Source: CAZWDL01 sp964632995 (lineage in GTDB: Bacteria > Bacteroidota > Bacteroidia > Chitinophagales > Saprospiraceae). Taken from it: DNA of 64,000 bases. Below the pieces are notes generated by a model. The model saw only the letters and a list, made by a program, of their open reading frames with translations, was not told the DNA's origin and did not search any database. This document shows, piece after piece, positions 36,741-45,374 of the stretch (the first letter of the stretch is position 1; each line of letters opens with the position of its first letter). The position numbers and the translations under genes were made by a program. The stretch is taken from assembly GCA_964632995.1 (NCBI GenBank), contig CAZWDL010000002.1, forward strand, positions 75,819-139,818, in the 5' to 3' direction.

Positions 36741-36748
36741 TATTTTTG
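36741..36748 (+). promoter_or_regulatory. Bacteroidota -7 promoter motif for the RluA-type gene
   Basis: TATTTTTG, an exact TAnnTTTG match, 67 bases before ATG 36815. A TTTG lies 14 bases upstream of it, a shorter spacer than usual. Confidence 0.4.
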
Positions 36749-36814
36749 CTTTCCAAAATAATCATTCATGGTCCCGAAGAACGACCGGGGTTCATTCAAA
36801 CCAGCAACTGAGGC

Positions 36815-37543
36815 ATGGCCAAACAACGCGTGGATATCCTCTACCAGGACGATCAAATCATTGTAGTCAACAAACCACCGGGGGTACTGACGATTCCCGA
36901 CCGGCACAAACCCGAGCTTTTCAACCTGCAACACTTTCTCAACGAGACCTACGGCCGGGTCTGGGTCGTTCACCGCCTCGACCGGGAGACAAGCGGAGTA
37001 CTCGTCTTCGCCAGGCAGGCCGGGGCTCACCGTGATCTATCCCTGCAGTTCGAAAAGCGGCAGGTCCAAAAACATTACCTGGCCCTGGTAGACGGGCTGC
37101 CCACGCCCCGGGAGGCCGAAATCGACAAGCCCATCGGCCCGCACCCCGGGCAGGCAGGCAAAATGGCGATCATACGTACCGGCAAACCCTCCATATCCCG
37201 TTACCGGGTCCTGGAAAGCTTCCGGCAATTTTCCCTGCTCGAAGTCGAAATCATGACCGGCCGGACCCACCAGATCCGGGTCCACCTGGCCGCCATCGGG
37301 CATCCGCTGGCAGTAGACCCCCTTTACGGCAAACGCGAAGGATTCTATTTGTCAGAAGTGAAGGGGCAAAAATACCAGCTGGCTAAACATAAAGAAGAAC
37401 GGCCCCTGATGTCGCGCAATAGTCTCCACGCCTACAAATTATCCTTTGATCATCCAGCTACAAAAAAGCGGATGGAAATTGAAGGGCCGCTACCTAAGGA
37501 TTTCGGAGCGGTAATAAAACAACTGCGCAAGTGGGGAAAATGA
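36815..37543 (+). CDS. RluA-family RNA pseudouridine synthase
   Basis: The product is 242 residues. The RluA catalytic motif is VVHRLDRETSGVLVFAR with the invariant Asp, near residue 55. The opening DILYQDDQIIVVNKPPGVLT and the later MTGRTHQIRVHLAAIGHPLAVDPLYG are equally typical. There is no S4 domain, so it belongs to the RluA/TruC-like short group; whether it acts on rRNA or tRNA is not readable here. It converges with the ModE-like gene 43 bases downstream. Confidence 0.93.
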   Translation: MAKQRVDILYQDDQIIVVNKPPGVLTIPDRHKPELFNLQHFLNETYGRVWVVHRLDRETSGVLVFARQAGAHRDLSLQFEKRQVQKHYLALVDGLPTPREAEIDKPIGPHPGQAGKMAIIRTGKPSISRYRVLESFRQFSLLEVEIMTGRTHQIRVHLAAIGHPLAVDPLYGKREGFYLSEVKGQKYQLAKHKEERPLMSRNSLHAYKLSFDHPATKKRMEIEGPLPKDFGAVIKQLRKWGK

Positions 37544-37586
37544 GTTGATGCTGGGATTCCATAGGGCTAATGCCATCAGACCGGGG

Positions 37587-37928
37587 TTACCCTAGAAACT
37601 CATCCAGCTCAGCGTCCAGGAATTGCTGCATACGGTCCTGCAATTCATCGTAGGCTTCCAAAAGTTTCACTCCAGCCCGGGTTAGTTCGGCGCTCCCGCC
37701 CCCTTTCCCCCCCTGATGGGTAAGGATAATATCCTGGTTAGCCAGCTCGCTGATCTGCTCGGCGCGTCGCCGGGCCTCGTCATAAGAGATTCCAATTTGC
37801 TCCGCGGCTGCGGTCAGAGCCCCCTGTTCCCGGATATTTTTCATCAACTCAATCTCGTCGGGACCGAGAAACTCCTTACCACCCGCCCGTACAATAAGCC
37901 GACAATGAAAACTGACATCGTTGATCAT
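37587..37928 (-). CDS. ModE N-terminal-type winged-helix regulator
   Basis: The product is 113 residues, only the DNA-binding part of ModE: a winged helix with EIELMKNIREQGALTAAAEQIGISYDEARRRAEQI in parts, followed by the family wing GGKGGGSAELTRAGVKLLEAYDEL. The C-terminal molybdate-binding MOP domains of full ModE are absent. Stand-alone versions exist in many genomes and are thought to act as transcription factors, sometimes without metal sensing. No molybdate transport or cofactor genes are seen within the window. Confidence 0.85.
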   Translation of the reverse strand: MINDVSFHCRLIVRAGGKEFLGPDEIELMKNIREQGALTAAAEQIGISYDEARRRAEQISELANQDIILTHQGGKGGGSAELTRAGVKLLEAYDELQDRMQQFLDAELDEFLG

Positions 37929-38081
37929 AATGCTGTTCTATCTTTTTTGAATCTAATTTCTGCTCTTTTTACTACACAGTTGGCATACCACTTGTTTTTG
38001 AACATCAACTATTCCCGTATATTTGTTGCCGCTGAGCAGCGAACTCCTCAGCTTATTAACAAAATGCAATCCGTTCACCTT

Positions 38082-38939
38082 ATGGCACAAGAAGACACCC
38101 AGGCGCCAATTCTGGACCTCGACAAATGTCGAAAAAAGTTTACCGAGCAGTCCGAATCCTATCAACAGGCAAATCCCTACCCTCATGCTCAGTTCGATAA
38201 TTTTCTGGAAGAATGGGCGGCGCACGAAGCGATGAATGCTTTTCCTGCTGTAAAAGACGACGGCTGGATACACTACGTGCATGTCAATGAGAAAAAACAC
38301 GGCCTGAATAAAATGGATCTGATTCCGGATTTCATCCGGCAGGTCATCAGCCAACTGAACAGCGACGAGTTCGTAGCCGTACTGAGTGAACTCACCGGCA
38401 TCGAAGGGCTTCAAGCCGATCCCACGCTTGAAGGGGGCGGACTGCATCAATCACAGCGCGGCGGCTACCTGAACATCCACGCCGACTTCACCGTGCACCC
38501 TCATAAGCGCAACTGGCGCCGGCGGGTCAATCTCCTGGTTTATCTCAACGGGGGATGGCAACCCGAATACCGCGGTGAACTCGAACTGTGGACACGTGAC
38601 ATGAAGGAATGCGCCCAACGCATCAGTCCGGTCTTCAACCGCTGTGTTATTTTCAATACGGACGAGGATTCCTACCACGGCCTCCCCGATCCCATCCAGT
38701 GCCCGGAAGAAATGACCCGCAAATCCATCGCCCTTTACTATTTCACCGAAGAAAAGAAGGCGCCTAAAAAGCGTGGCACCAACTATCAGGCGCGCCCCGA
38801 CGACGGCTTCAAACGCTTTCTCATCTGGGCCGATAAAAAATTGGTCAACACCTATAGCGCTGTCAAAGGTTATCTGGGTATCAATGATGATTTCGTCAGC
38901 AAAATCCTCAACAAACTGGGAGGCGGGAAGAAGAAATAG
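38082..38939 (+). CDS. 2-oxoglutarate/Fe(II) oxygenase, prolyl-4-hydroxylase-like
   Basis: The product is 285 residues from ATG 38082; ATG 38064 is also possible, while earlier in-frame codons overlap the ModE-like gene on the other strand. The double-stranded beta-helix core is visible: GGYLNIHADFTVHP gives the HxD iron ligands, followed by WRRRVNLLVYLNGGW, a distal His in NTDEDSYHGLPDP and the 2OG-binding Arg in TRKSIALYYF. Such enzymes hydroxylate proteins or small molecules. The C-terminal 60 residues are basic. Substrate unknown. Confidence 0.82.
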   Translation: MAQEDTQAPILDLDKCRKKFTEQSESYQQANPYPHAQFDNFLEEWAAHEAMNAFPAVKDDGWIHYVHVNEKKHGLNKMDLIPDFIRQVISQLNSDEFVAVLSELTGIEGLQADPTLEGGGLHQSQRGGYLNIHADFTVHPHKRNWRRRVNLLVYLNGGWQPEYRGELELWTRDMKECAQRISPVFNRCVIFNTDEDSYHGLPDPIQCPEEMTRKSIALYYFTEEKKAPKKRGTNYQARPDDGFKRFLIWADKKLVNTYSAVKGYLGINDDFVSKILNKLGGGKKK

Positions 38940-38969
38940 CACATCGCCCGGCATTTTAGAGGTGTTTTA

Positions 38970-38999
38970 GCCTCCCTGAGAGTTCTTTGACAGGCTTTT
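38970..38999 (+). terminator. Possible weak terminator after the oxygenase gene
   Basis: AGCCT and AGGCT (5-base stem) separated by about 16 bases are followed by a run of T. The stem is short for its loop, so it is a weak candidate. Confidence 0.3.
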
Positions 39000-39089
39000 T
39001 TCGTTTTTCAGAAGCCTCCAAAATGCCCGGTTCCCGATCCTTATTTAATCGTTTTGTATCCGTAATCAAATAGCAGACCACAAATTATC

Positions 39090-40745
39090 ATGTCGGACAG
39101 GCTTAAATACTCTCTGTTTTTCGCACTACTCGGGGCGTTTTTTTTTATTCCCTTTCTGGGAGGCGTGCATCTTTTCGACTGGGATGAGATCAACTTTGCG
39201 GAGATCAGCCGGGAAATGCTGCTGACGGAAGACTACCTCCGGGTGTACATCAATTTTCAGGCCTTCTTTGAAAAGCCTCCGTTCTTCTTCTGGATGCAGG
39301 CGCTGGCTATGGAGGCTTTCGGCGTCGGGGCGTTTGCCGCCCGCTTTCCCAATGCGATCTGCGGGATCATCACCCTGGTGCTGCTGTTCAATATTGGTAA
39401 AAAGCTGTACAACACCCGCTTCGGCATTATCTGGGCAGGCGCCTATTTCGGCTCGGTACTGCCTTTCCTTTATTTCAAATCCGGTATTATTGATCCCTTT
39501 TTCAACCTTTTCATCTTTCTGGGGCTTTACTTCTTCATCCTCTTCTACTGGAAGAAGGAAGGCACTGCCCATATTCAGTTGTCCAAAAACAAGTGGTTTT
39601 ACTTATTCATCGGCGGCCTTTTTATCGGTATGGGCATTCTGACCAAGGGCCCCGTTGCCTATCTGATTACCGTCCTGACATTAGGTGTCTACTGGGTGTA
39701 TCAGCGCTTCCGCTTTTATATCAACATCCCACAATTTCTGTTTTTCAGTTTTGCTGCCTCGCTGATCATGCTCACCTGGTACGGCCTGGAGACGCTGAAG
39801 CACGGACCACAGTTCATCATCGAATTCAACAAGTATCAGTACCGGCTTTTCTCCACTCCCGACGCCGGGCACAAGGGTTTCCCGGGCTATCACTTCGTCG
39901 TGCTGCTGGTTGGCTGCTTTCCGGCTTCCATCTTTGCCATCCGCTCCTTTTTCCGCTTTCCCAAAGAAGAACACAATGATCAGCAGGACTTTCGCATCTG
40001 GATGAAGTTTCTTTTCTGGACGGTACTGATTCTGTTCACCATCGTACGCTCCAAGATCGTCCACTATTCCTCCATGTGCTATTTTCCGCTGACTTTTCTT
40101 GCCGCGCTGACGATCGATAAAGTCCTTCGCGGTGAGATCGACCTGGCGCGCTGGATGAAAGTGCTGCTGTTGGTGATCGGTGGCTTGTTCGTGCTCGTCA
40201 CCATCGCCATGCCTTTTATCGGTATGAATGCCGAAATGCTACAGCCCCTGTTCGACGATCCCTTTGCCCGGGGTAACCTGGAAGCTGATGTACACTGGAG
40301 CGGTTGGGAGATCCTGCCGGGCATATTGCTGCTGGCCCTGCTGATTTTGACTACCCGCTGGTTTAATCGCGGTAAGCCGGCCAAAGGCTTTCGCTGGCTC
40401 TTCGGCGGCACGGCGGTTTTTGTCATGCTGACGCTCATTTTCTTCATCAACCGGATCGAAGGCTATTCCCAGCGCGCCGCCATCGAGTTCTTTCAGGAAC
40501 ACGCCGGAGAAGACGCCTACTTCATCACTCACGGCTATAAATCATATGCTCATCTATTCTACACGCGAAAGCCGCCCGTCACCAATGAAAAAAGCTACGA
40601 TAAAGAATGGCTCTTACGCGGTGATATCGATAAAGATGTGTATGTGGTCACCAAAGTACACAAGGCCGATGAACTGCGAAAGATTGAAGAGTTGAAGCAA
40701 ATCGGGGCAAAGAACGGCTTTGTATTCTTTAAGAGAGAAGAGTGA
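39090..40745 (+). CDS. GT39/ArnT-family membrane glycosyltransferase
   Basis: The product is 551 residues with about ten hydrophobic helices in the first 400. The early luminal loop has DWDEINFAEISREML, in which the acidic pair after the first helix is the hallmark catalytic/metal site of PMT/ArnT-type enzymes, followed by FFEKPPFFFWMQ and RFPNAICG. These use a polyprenyl-phosphate sugar and transfer it to lipid A, protein or another acceptor on the periplasmic side. The soluble C-terminal part (about 455-551) is short. Acceptor unknown. The downstream sigma-factor gene starts 100 bases later. Confidence 0.85.
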   Translation: MSDRLKYSLFFALLGAFFFIPFLGGVHLFDWDEINFAEISREMLLTEDYLRVYINFQAFFEKPPFFFWMQALAMEAFGVGAFAARFPNAICGIITLVLLFNIGKKLYNTRFGIIWAGAYFGSVLPFLYFKSGIIDPFFNLFIFLGLYFFILFYWKKEGTAHIQLSKNKWFYLFIGGLFIGMGILTKGPVAYLITVLTLGVYWVYQRFRFYINIPQFLFFSFAASLIMLTWYGLETLKHGPQFIIEFNKYQYRLFSTPDAGHKGFPGYHFVVLLVGCFPASIFAIRSFFRFPKEEHNDQQDFRIWMKFLFWTVLILFTIVRSKIVHYSSMCYFPLTFLAALTIDKVLRGEIDLARWMKVLLLVIGGLFVLVTIAMPFIGMNAEMLQPLFDDPFARGNLEADVHWSGWEILPGILLLALLILTTRWFNRGKPAKGFRWLFGGTAVFVMLTLIFFINRIEGYSQRAAIEFFQEHAGEDAYFITHGYKSYAHLFYTRKPPVTNEKSYDKEWLLRGDIDKDVYVVTKVHKADELRKIEELKQIGAKNGFVFFKREE

Positions 40746-40819
40746 AGGGAATTGGGAAAGAAAAGCTGGAAAGCCCACCTGCTCCGGAATTATTTCACCG
40801 AGATATGCGGTATTTTCCG

Positions 40820-40827
40820 TATATTCG
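40820..40827 (+). promoter_or_regulatory. Possible -7 motif for the ECF sigma gene
   Basis: TATATTCG differs from TAnnTTTG at one base and lies 19 bases before ATG 40846, the position expected for a short leader. It separates the sigma/anti-sigma pair from the GT39 gene. Confidence 0.3.
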
Positions 40828-40845
40828 AAGGGTAATTCCCATCAT

Positions 40846-41418
40846 ATGAACCTGAAATCTCTTAGTAGCCGCAAAGCATTTAAAGAGCAAAGTGACGAGG
40901 AGTTGATCGCCTTTTACCGGCGCAAACGCAACCCACGCATCATAAGTGTTTTATTCAACCGCTATTCCCACAAGGTCTTGGGCAACTGTCTGAGTATGCT
41001 GAAAAACAAACCAGATGCAGAGGATGCCGCCATGGAAATCTTTGAGAACCTGCTTAACAAACTTGATCATTACGAGGTCAAAAACTTTGAGGCCTGGTTA
41101 TACAAGGTTACCCGCAACCATTGTCTGAAGTTACTCCGGGACAAAATCGATGTCCACAGAGAAGATATTGCTGAAATTAATCCGGATACTTTTGTGGAAT
41201 TGGAGTCCGGTTCGGATCATTATATAGAAGAACGTCTCGAAGAACTGAGCGACGCCATTGACAACCTGAAAAAAGAGGATCAGCGCCATTGTATTGTACT
41301 CTTTTATCTCGAACAAAAATCCTACCAGGAAATCGCTCAGGAAAATGGTTACAGCCTCAATGAAGTCAAAAGTCATATTCAAAACGGACGGCGCAACCTT
41401 AGAAACTCCCTAAACTGA
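40846..41418 (+). CDS. ECF RNA polymerase sigma factor (partner of CHAT locus)
   Basis: The product is 190 residues from ATG 40846; the long upstream open frame overlaps the GT39 gene and is excluded. Region 2 is seen in ISVLFNRYSHKVLGNCL and DAEDAAMEIFENLLNKL with AWLYKVTRNHCLKLLRD. Region 4 follows with CIVLFYLEQKSYQEIAQENGYSLNEVKSHIQNGRRNL in parts, a helix-turn-helix. The linker is acidic. It is followed after 5 bases by a membrane TPR protein, the usual place of an anti-sigma factor in Bacteroidota. Confidence 0.92.
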   Translation: MNLKSLSSRKAFKEQSDEELIAFYRRKRNPRIISVLFNRYSHKVLGNCLSMLKNKPDAEDAAMEIFENLLNKLDHYEVKNFEAWLYKVTRNHCLKLLRDKIDVHREDIAEINPDTFVELESGSDHYIEERLEELSDAIDNLKKEDQRHCIVLFYLEQKSYQEIAQENGYSLNEVKSHIQNGRRNLRNSLN

Positions 41419-41423
41419 ACCAC

Positions 41424-42188
41424 ATGAACCAGGATAACGAAAAGCAAAAAAAGAAGCTTGCCAAAAAAGAATGGCTGCGTTATGCCCGGAAGCCGAATCC
41501 TGCCGAAGATCATCCTTACCGCGATGCTTTTTCCCGGCGAGCCATCAAGGGCTTACAATATGTCAGGGACGAAGAAGATGCCCGTCGATCCTTACAACGC
41601 CTGGAATCCCGGGTGGAGCAACGGGTAAACGCAAAAAAAACAACTCCCCGCCTCGCATCATTTCTGATCAAAGTCGCCGCCGCCGTCTTGCTCTTACTCA
41701 TTCCCTTTAGTATCGTATGGTATGATGGCCGGCCTGAATCTTCACAGACCGCCTTTGAACGACACTTTTACCCCGTGACGAGTAACATCCCCCAGTCCGG
41801 TCCTTTACGCGAAGGTGCTGCGGAGGCCGAAACAGACCTGCTGCGACAAGCTATCCTCGATTACGAAAACGACTCTTTTGCTTCCGCAAATGAAAAATTT
41901 GTCCAATACCTTCAGACGGCTCCTGCTGATATCGACGTTCGCTTTTACTACGGAGTGTCTTTACTGGCCGAAGGTAGAGCTACGGCAGCTATTAATCAGC
42001 TGAAGCAGGTACGCCGGCAGAGCAGTGTAGCCCCCTATCGGATTCCCGCGCAGTGGTACCTGGGGCTGGCTCACCTGAAACTGGGTCAGCAGGCTGAGGC
42101 GATCGCGCAACTTAAGCCGCTTGCTAATCAGACAAAAAGCACGCATTACCGGGAAAAAGCAGAAGTGTTATTGCTGGACATCAACTGA
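41424..42188 (+). CDS. Single-pass membrane protein with TPR domain, putative anti-sigma factor
   Basis: The product is 254 residues. Residues 1-78 are strongly charged and would face the cytoplasm; a single transmembrane helix covers about 80-100 (FLIKVAAAVLLLLIPFSIVWY); residues 130-254 form TPR-like helix pairs (LLRQAILDYENDSFASANEKF in parts, FYYGVSLLAEGRATAAINQL, WYLGLAHLKLGQQAEAIAQL) and would be periplasmic. No ZAS zinc motif is present. Position right after an ECF sigma gene suggests that the N-terminal part binds sigma. Its 3' end overlaps the convergent CHAT gene by 43 bases. Confidence 0.75.
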   Translation: MNQDNEKQKKKLAKKEWLRYARKPNPAEDHPYRDAFSRRAIKGLQYVRDEEDARRSLQRLESRVEQRVNAKKTTPRLASFLIKVAAAVLLLLIPFSIVWYDGRPESSQTAFERHFYPVTSNIPQSGPLREGAAEAETDLLRQAILDYENDSFASANEKFVQYLQTAPADIDVRFYYGVSLLAEGRATAAINQLKQVRRQSSVAPYRIPAQWYLGLAHLKLGQQAEAIAQLKPLANQTKSTHYREKAEVLLLDIN

Positions 42189-45100
42189 TGTTTTTTGCTT
42201 CGGGTCCGACGACGCCACCAGAAAAAAAATCCGGATAGTAACAGCAGCAAACCCAGAGGCAAGGCAGGTAGGAAGGCCCGCGCCTCCTGCAACGCCACCG
42301 GGGCCGCATCGCCTGTATAAATGAATGGCGCCCAGTAATAAGGATGCAGTAGTAATTCATTTTCTTGCTCCAGATAGGAAAGTTTGGCTTTTTGTAAAGC
42401 CCGGTACTTCGCTTCCCCTGCCTCCAGATGCTCGTAGAAGCGAGCCATGAGTGCAGGCGTGGTTTTATCATTGACCGGCCACAGGCTCATCACCAGGTTA
42501 GGCGCACCGGCGTAAGCGAAGGCGCGGGCCAGACTGGCAATGCCCTCTCCCTCCTTGATCTTTCCGATGCCCGTATTGCAGGCACTCAGCACAATCAGTT
42601 CGGCCGGCAGGTGCATATTGTACAGCTCATAGGCGTGTAGAAAGCCATCCTCCTCTCCCGAGGTTTCCCTGGCAAAAACCAGCTTGGACAGGCTGGGAAA
42701 CCGCTCATCAATTAAGGTGTGGGTCGTGATGTGCAACAACCCGTACCGGTCTCCTTTCCTCTTCAGCCTGCTTTCCTGAGCACTTGCTCCAATCCAGACA
42801 TCGCCGGCGAAGCGGTTTAACAAGCGGACTTCCTCCTCGCTGCCCCGCAAGGGCGCAAATTCATTGCGGTAGGGCCGCAGCGCTTCGCTGAAATCCGCCA
42901 CCTCCGGAGCAATACCGGCAAAGTCCGGAGCAATACCAAGCACGCGAACCGAATGATGCGCTGACTCCAAGCCCTGCCTCTCCAAAGCCAGGCTGGCCGA
43001 AAACAAATAACGGATGGCGTGATTGCGCAGCACGTAATCAAGCTTTCGCTGATCGGGGAAATCCTCTGCTGGCGCCGCCTCGGCGAGCAGGGCTTCAAAA
43101 GGAATGTAGCCCAGCGCCCCATCGGGAACCACCATGATGTCTTTCCCTTCAATTATCGATGCTACCGGCTCCAGTAACAGGCGGTATAAGGAATGGCTCT
43201 TTTCGTAAAAAGCCGGTTCCTGCCGGACCAATGCCCGGCGGTACCCCTCTACCAGTTCTCCCAAGGGAGCAGGAAGCGCCACGCGCAGGAAGTCTCTGGA
43301 TTCTTTTCCGATAGCAAAGATGTACAGTGACTTCCCGGCCAGGAAATACTCTAGCAGTACTTCGTTTGGCCTTAACAGGTTCCTCTGTATATTGTCGGGT
43401 GTGGCGGTACTGAGATCGTGTTTCAGGTCGTAATAAGCCGGGTATTTCAGCTCGATCTGCCGAAGCAAAGCCTGCTGCTCCCGGCGCAGTTCGAATAAAA
43501 TATTCTCCCACTCGTTTATCTTGTTTTGTTCGACAGGGATGGCATCGCGAAACTGACGGACGCGGTTGGCGTAGAACTCGATATTTTGCAATAATTCCCG
43601 TTCTTTTTCCACGACGGCCGCGGGGATGCCGTAAAAGGATTTGGCGTAGAGGTCGTGCATCTTTTCCAGAACGAGCAGGGACTTGGTTTTCTCCGCATAA
43701 TGGAAAACTAAATCCATATAGGCCTCATCCCCGCTTAGGCGATAAATCTCATACCCTGCCGCTACAGCCCCTGAATACAATTCGCGAGTATTTGCAGCCA
43801 GCAGTTCTTTGGATGTATTGTCCTGATAGTTCCGACGGGCGTAATCGATTAAGGAGTCCACCAACAGGTAACTATTCAAACTGTAAGACAGATCATTCTG
43901 GCTGCGATCCCGTTTCCCACGCAATTGCAGGAGTTGCGCCTTGAGCGACAACAGATCCAATACGATACTGGTATTCTGTATGGTATGCAAGGGAGGATTT
44001 TCAAATACCGAAGCGGGCCGGAAGTCATCGATGTCGTTCATGAGTGCTTCCTGCACGTAGTCCAGTGCTTCGTCGTAACGCTCCTGAGCCTGAAGCACAC
44101 TGCCGAGCACGAGCTTGGAACTGGTATTGAGGCCACGCCGTCCGGTTTTGATGGCTACGGCCTTCCGTGCATACTGCTCGGCTTCCGCCAAACGCTGTAT
44201 ATACTGAAGCATGAGGGCCTTGTAGTGATAGGCTACTTTTAAAAAGTAGGGATCGCTGTGCTCCGCCTTTTCCATGCGGTGGAGAACATCGTCGATGTAT
44301 AAACCAGCCCTTTTCTCTTCACCACTATCAAAATGAACGCGTGCGATATTGAGCAGGGTGGAAAGGATTTCATCGTGGTATTCACCGTATAATTCCTCTC
44401 GTAAGGTAAGCGCCTGGCCTAGATAATGCAAAGCTTCGCTATAATCGCCCATATCGCTGTAAAGCACCCCCAGGTTATTCCAACCCTGAGCGGTTTCTGT
44501 TTTGCTTGTCGTCAGTTTAAGGGCCCGCCGCTGGTAGTCGATGGCCCGGGCATAATCTTCCTTGACGCCATAAGCATAACTCAGACTGAGAAAGGTGGAA
44601 GCGATGCCATCGGGATAGTCGATTACTTCGGCGATCTGCAGGCTGGTGTCAAAGTAAGCAATAGCCCGATCCCACTGTCCCCGCCGGCCGTAGGCCATCC
44701 CCAGGTTGTAAAAAGCGTCGGCGCCGCGCTCGCTTTGGCGACCGTTATACTGAAGTATATGGTCAAAAGCCCGGCGGTAATAAGCCATCTGCTTTCTGTA
44801 ATCGCCTGCCTTGGAATAGAAGACGCCAATATTTTGCAGAATCATCGAATAAAAGTCCATGGTGTCGCGGGCCGGACAGGCAATGGCAACGGCTTCGCTT
44901 TTCAAGCCTCTCTGCAATGCTTTTTTGTAGCGGCCCTGCCCGTAAAGGACTTCTCCCAGCCACAGCTGGCAAAAAGCTGTATGATAGCAATCACCGATAG
45001 ACTCGAAGTAAGGCAAGGCCTGGCGAAAGGCCTTCTCTGCCTCCTGGTAACGATAGGCCTTGATCAGGGAGTCTCCTCGCTGCAGGGCCGTCATGGCCTT

Positions 45101-45247
45101 CATTTTCAGACTATCAGAGACTGGCAGCAGGGGCAGGCGGTTACGCAGCACAGTTCTATCTGTTCCTTTTTCTAAAAAGAGATCAGCGCCCATCACAGGC
45201 AATATCGTCGTGCAATACCAAAATAACAAGAGAGGGCCCCACCTCAT
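42146..45247 (-). CDS. Exported TPR-CHAT protein (caspase-like peptidase), membrane-anchored
   Basis: The product is 1033 residues. A signal peptide (residues 1-21) is followed by about ten TPRs (residues 50-420; for example AFYNLGMAYGRRGQWDRAIAYF in parts), a helical linker, and a CHAT domain at about 680-985. The caspase-like dyad is intact: His843 in LHITTHTLID and Cys890 in LSACNTGIG. A hydrophobic helix near 1001-1016 (LPLGLLLLLSGFFFWW) followed by RRRTRSKK anchors the C-terminus with its basic tail inside, leaving the CHAT domain in the periplasm. CHAT peptidases act in programmed cleavage systems. Convergent with a sigma/anti-sigma pair. Confidence 0.9.
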   Translation of the reverse strand: MRWGPLLLFWYCTTILPVMGADLFLEKGTDRTVLRNRLPLLPVSDSLKMKAMTALQRGDSLIKAYRYQEAEKAFRQALPYFESIGDCYHTAFCQLWLGEVLYGQGRYKKALQRGLKSEAVAIACPARDTMDFYSMILQNIGVFYSKAGDYRKQMAYYRRAFDHILQYNGRQSERGADAFYNLGMAYGRRGQWDRAIAYFDTSLQIAEVIDYPDGIASTFLSLSYAYGVKEDYARAIDYQRRALKLTTSKTETAQGWNNLGVLYSDMGDYSEALHYLGQALTLREELYGEYHDEILSTLLNIARVHFDSGEEKRAGLYIDDVLHRMEKAEHSDPYFLKVAYHYKALMLQYIQRLAEAEQYARKAVAIKTGRRGLNTSSKLVLGSVLQAQERYDEALDYVQEALMNDIDDFRPASVFENPPLHTIQNTSIVLDLLSLKAQLLQLRGKRDRSQNDLSYSLNSYLLVDSLIDYARRNYQDNTSKELLAANTRELYSGAVAAGYEIYRLSGDEAYMDLVFHYAEKTKSLLVLEKMHDLYAKSFYGIPAAVVEKERELLQNIEFYANRVRQFRDAIPVEQNKINEWENILFELRREQQALLRQIELKYPAYYDLKHDLSTATPDNIQRNLLRPNEVLLEYFLAGKSLYIFAIGKESRDFLRVALPAPLGELVEGYRRALVRQEPAFYEKSHSLYRLLLEPVASIIEGKDIMVVPDGALGYIPFEALLAEAAPAEDFPDQRKLDYVLRNHAIRYLFSASLALERQGLESAHHSVRVLGIAPDFAGIAPEVADFSEALRPYRNEFAPLRGSEEEVRLLNRFAGDVWIGASAQESRLKRKGDRYGLLHITTHTLIDERFPSLSKLVFARETSGEEDGFLHAYELYNMHLPAELIVLSACNTGIGKIKEGEGIASLARAFAYAGAPNLVMSLWPVNDKTTPALMARFYEHLEAGEAKYRALQKAKLSYLEQENELLLHPYYWAPFIYTGDAAPVALQEARAFLPALPLGLLLLLSGFFFWWRRRTRSKKHQLMSSNNTSAFSR

Positions 45248-45374
45248 AGATAGGAGTTTTGTGAAATACTTTTTCGCTCTGGTTCAAAAGATAGCAACTT
45301 TGGAGGGCCGGTACAAGGAAAGCAGGCTGCCTTTTTCTTATTTTGCCGCTTTATTTGCTTATTGGAAATGTTTT

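Noticed and set aside
36596..37030. 144-codon minus-strand frame overlapping the RluA-type gene
   Set aside because: Half of it is antisense to a well-supported gene; no recognisable features.
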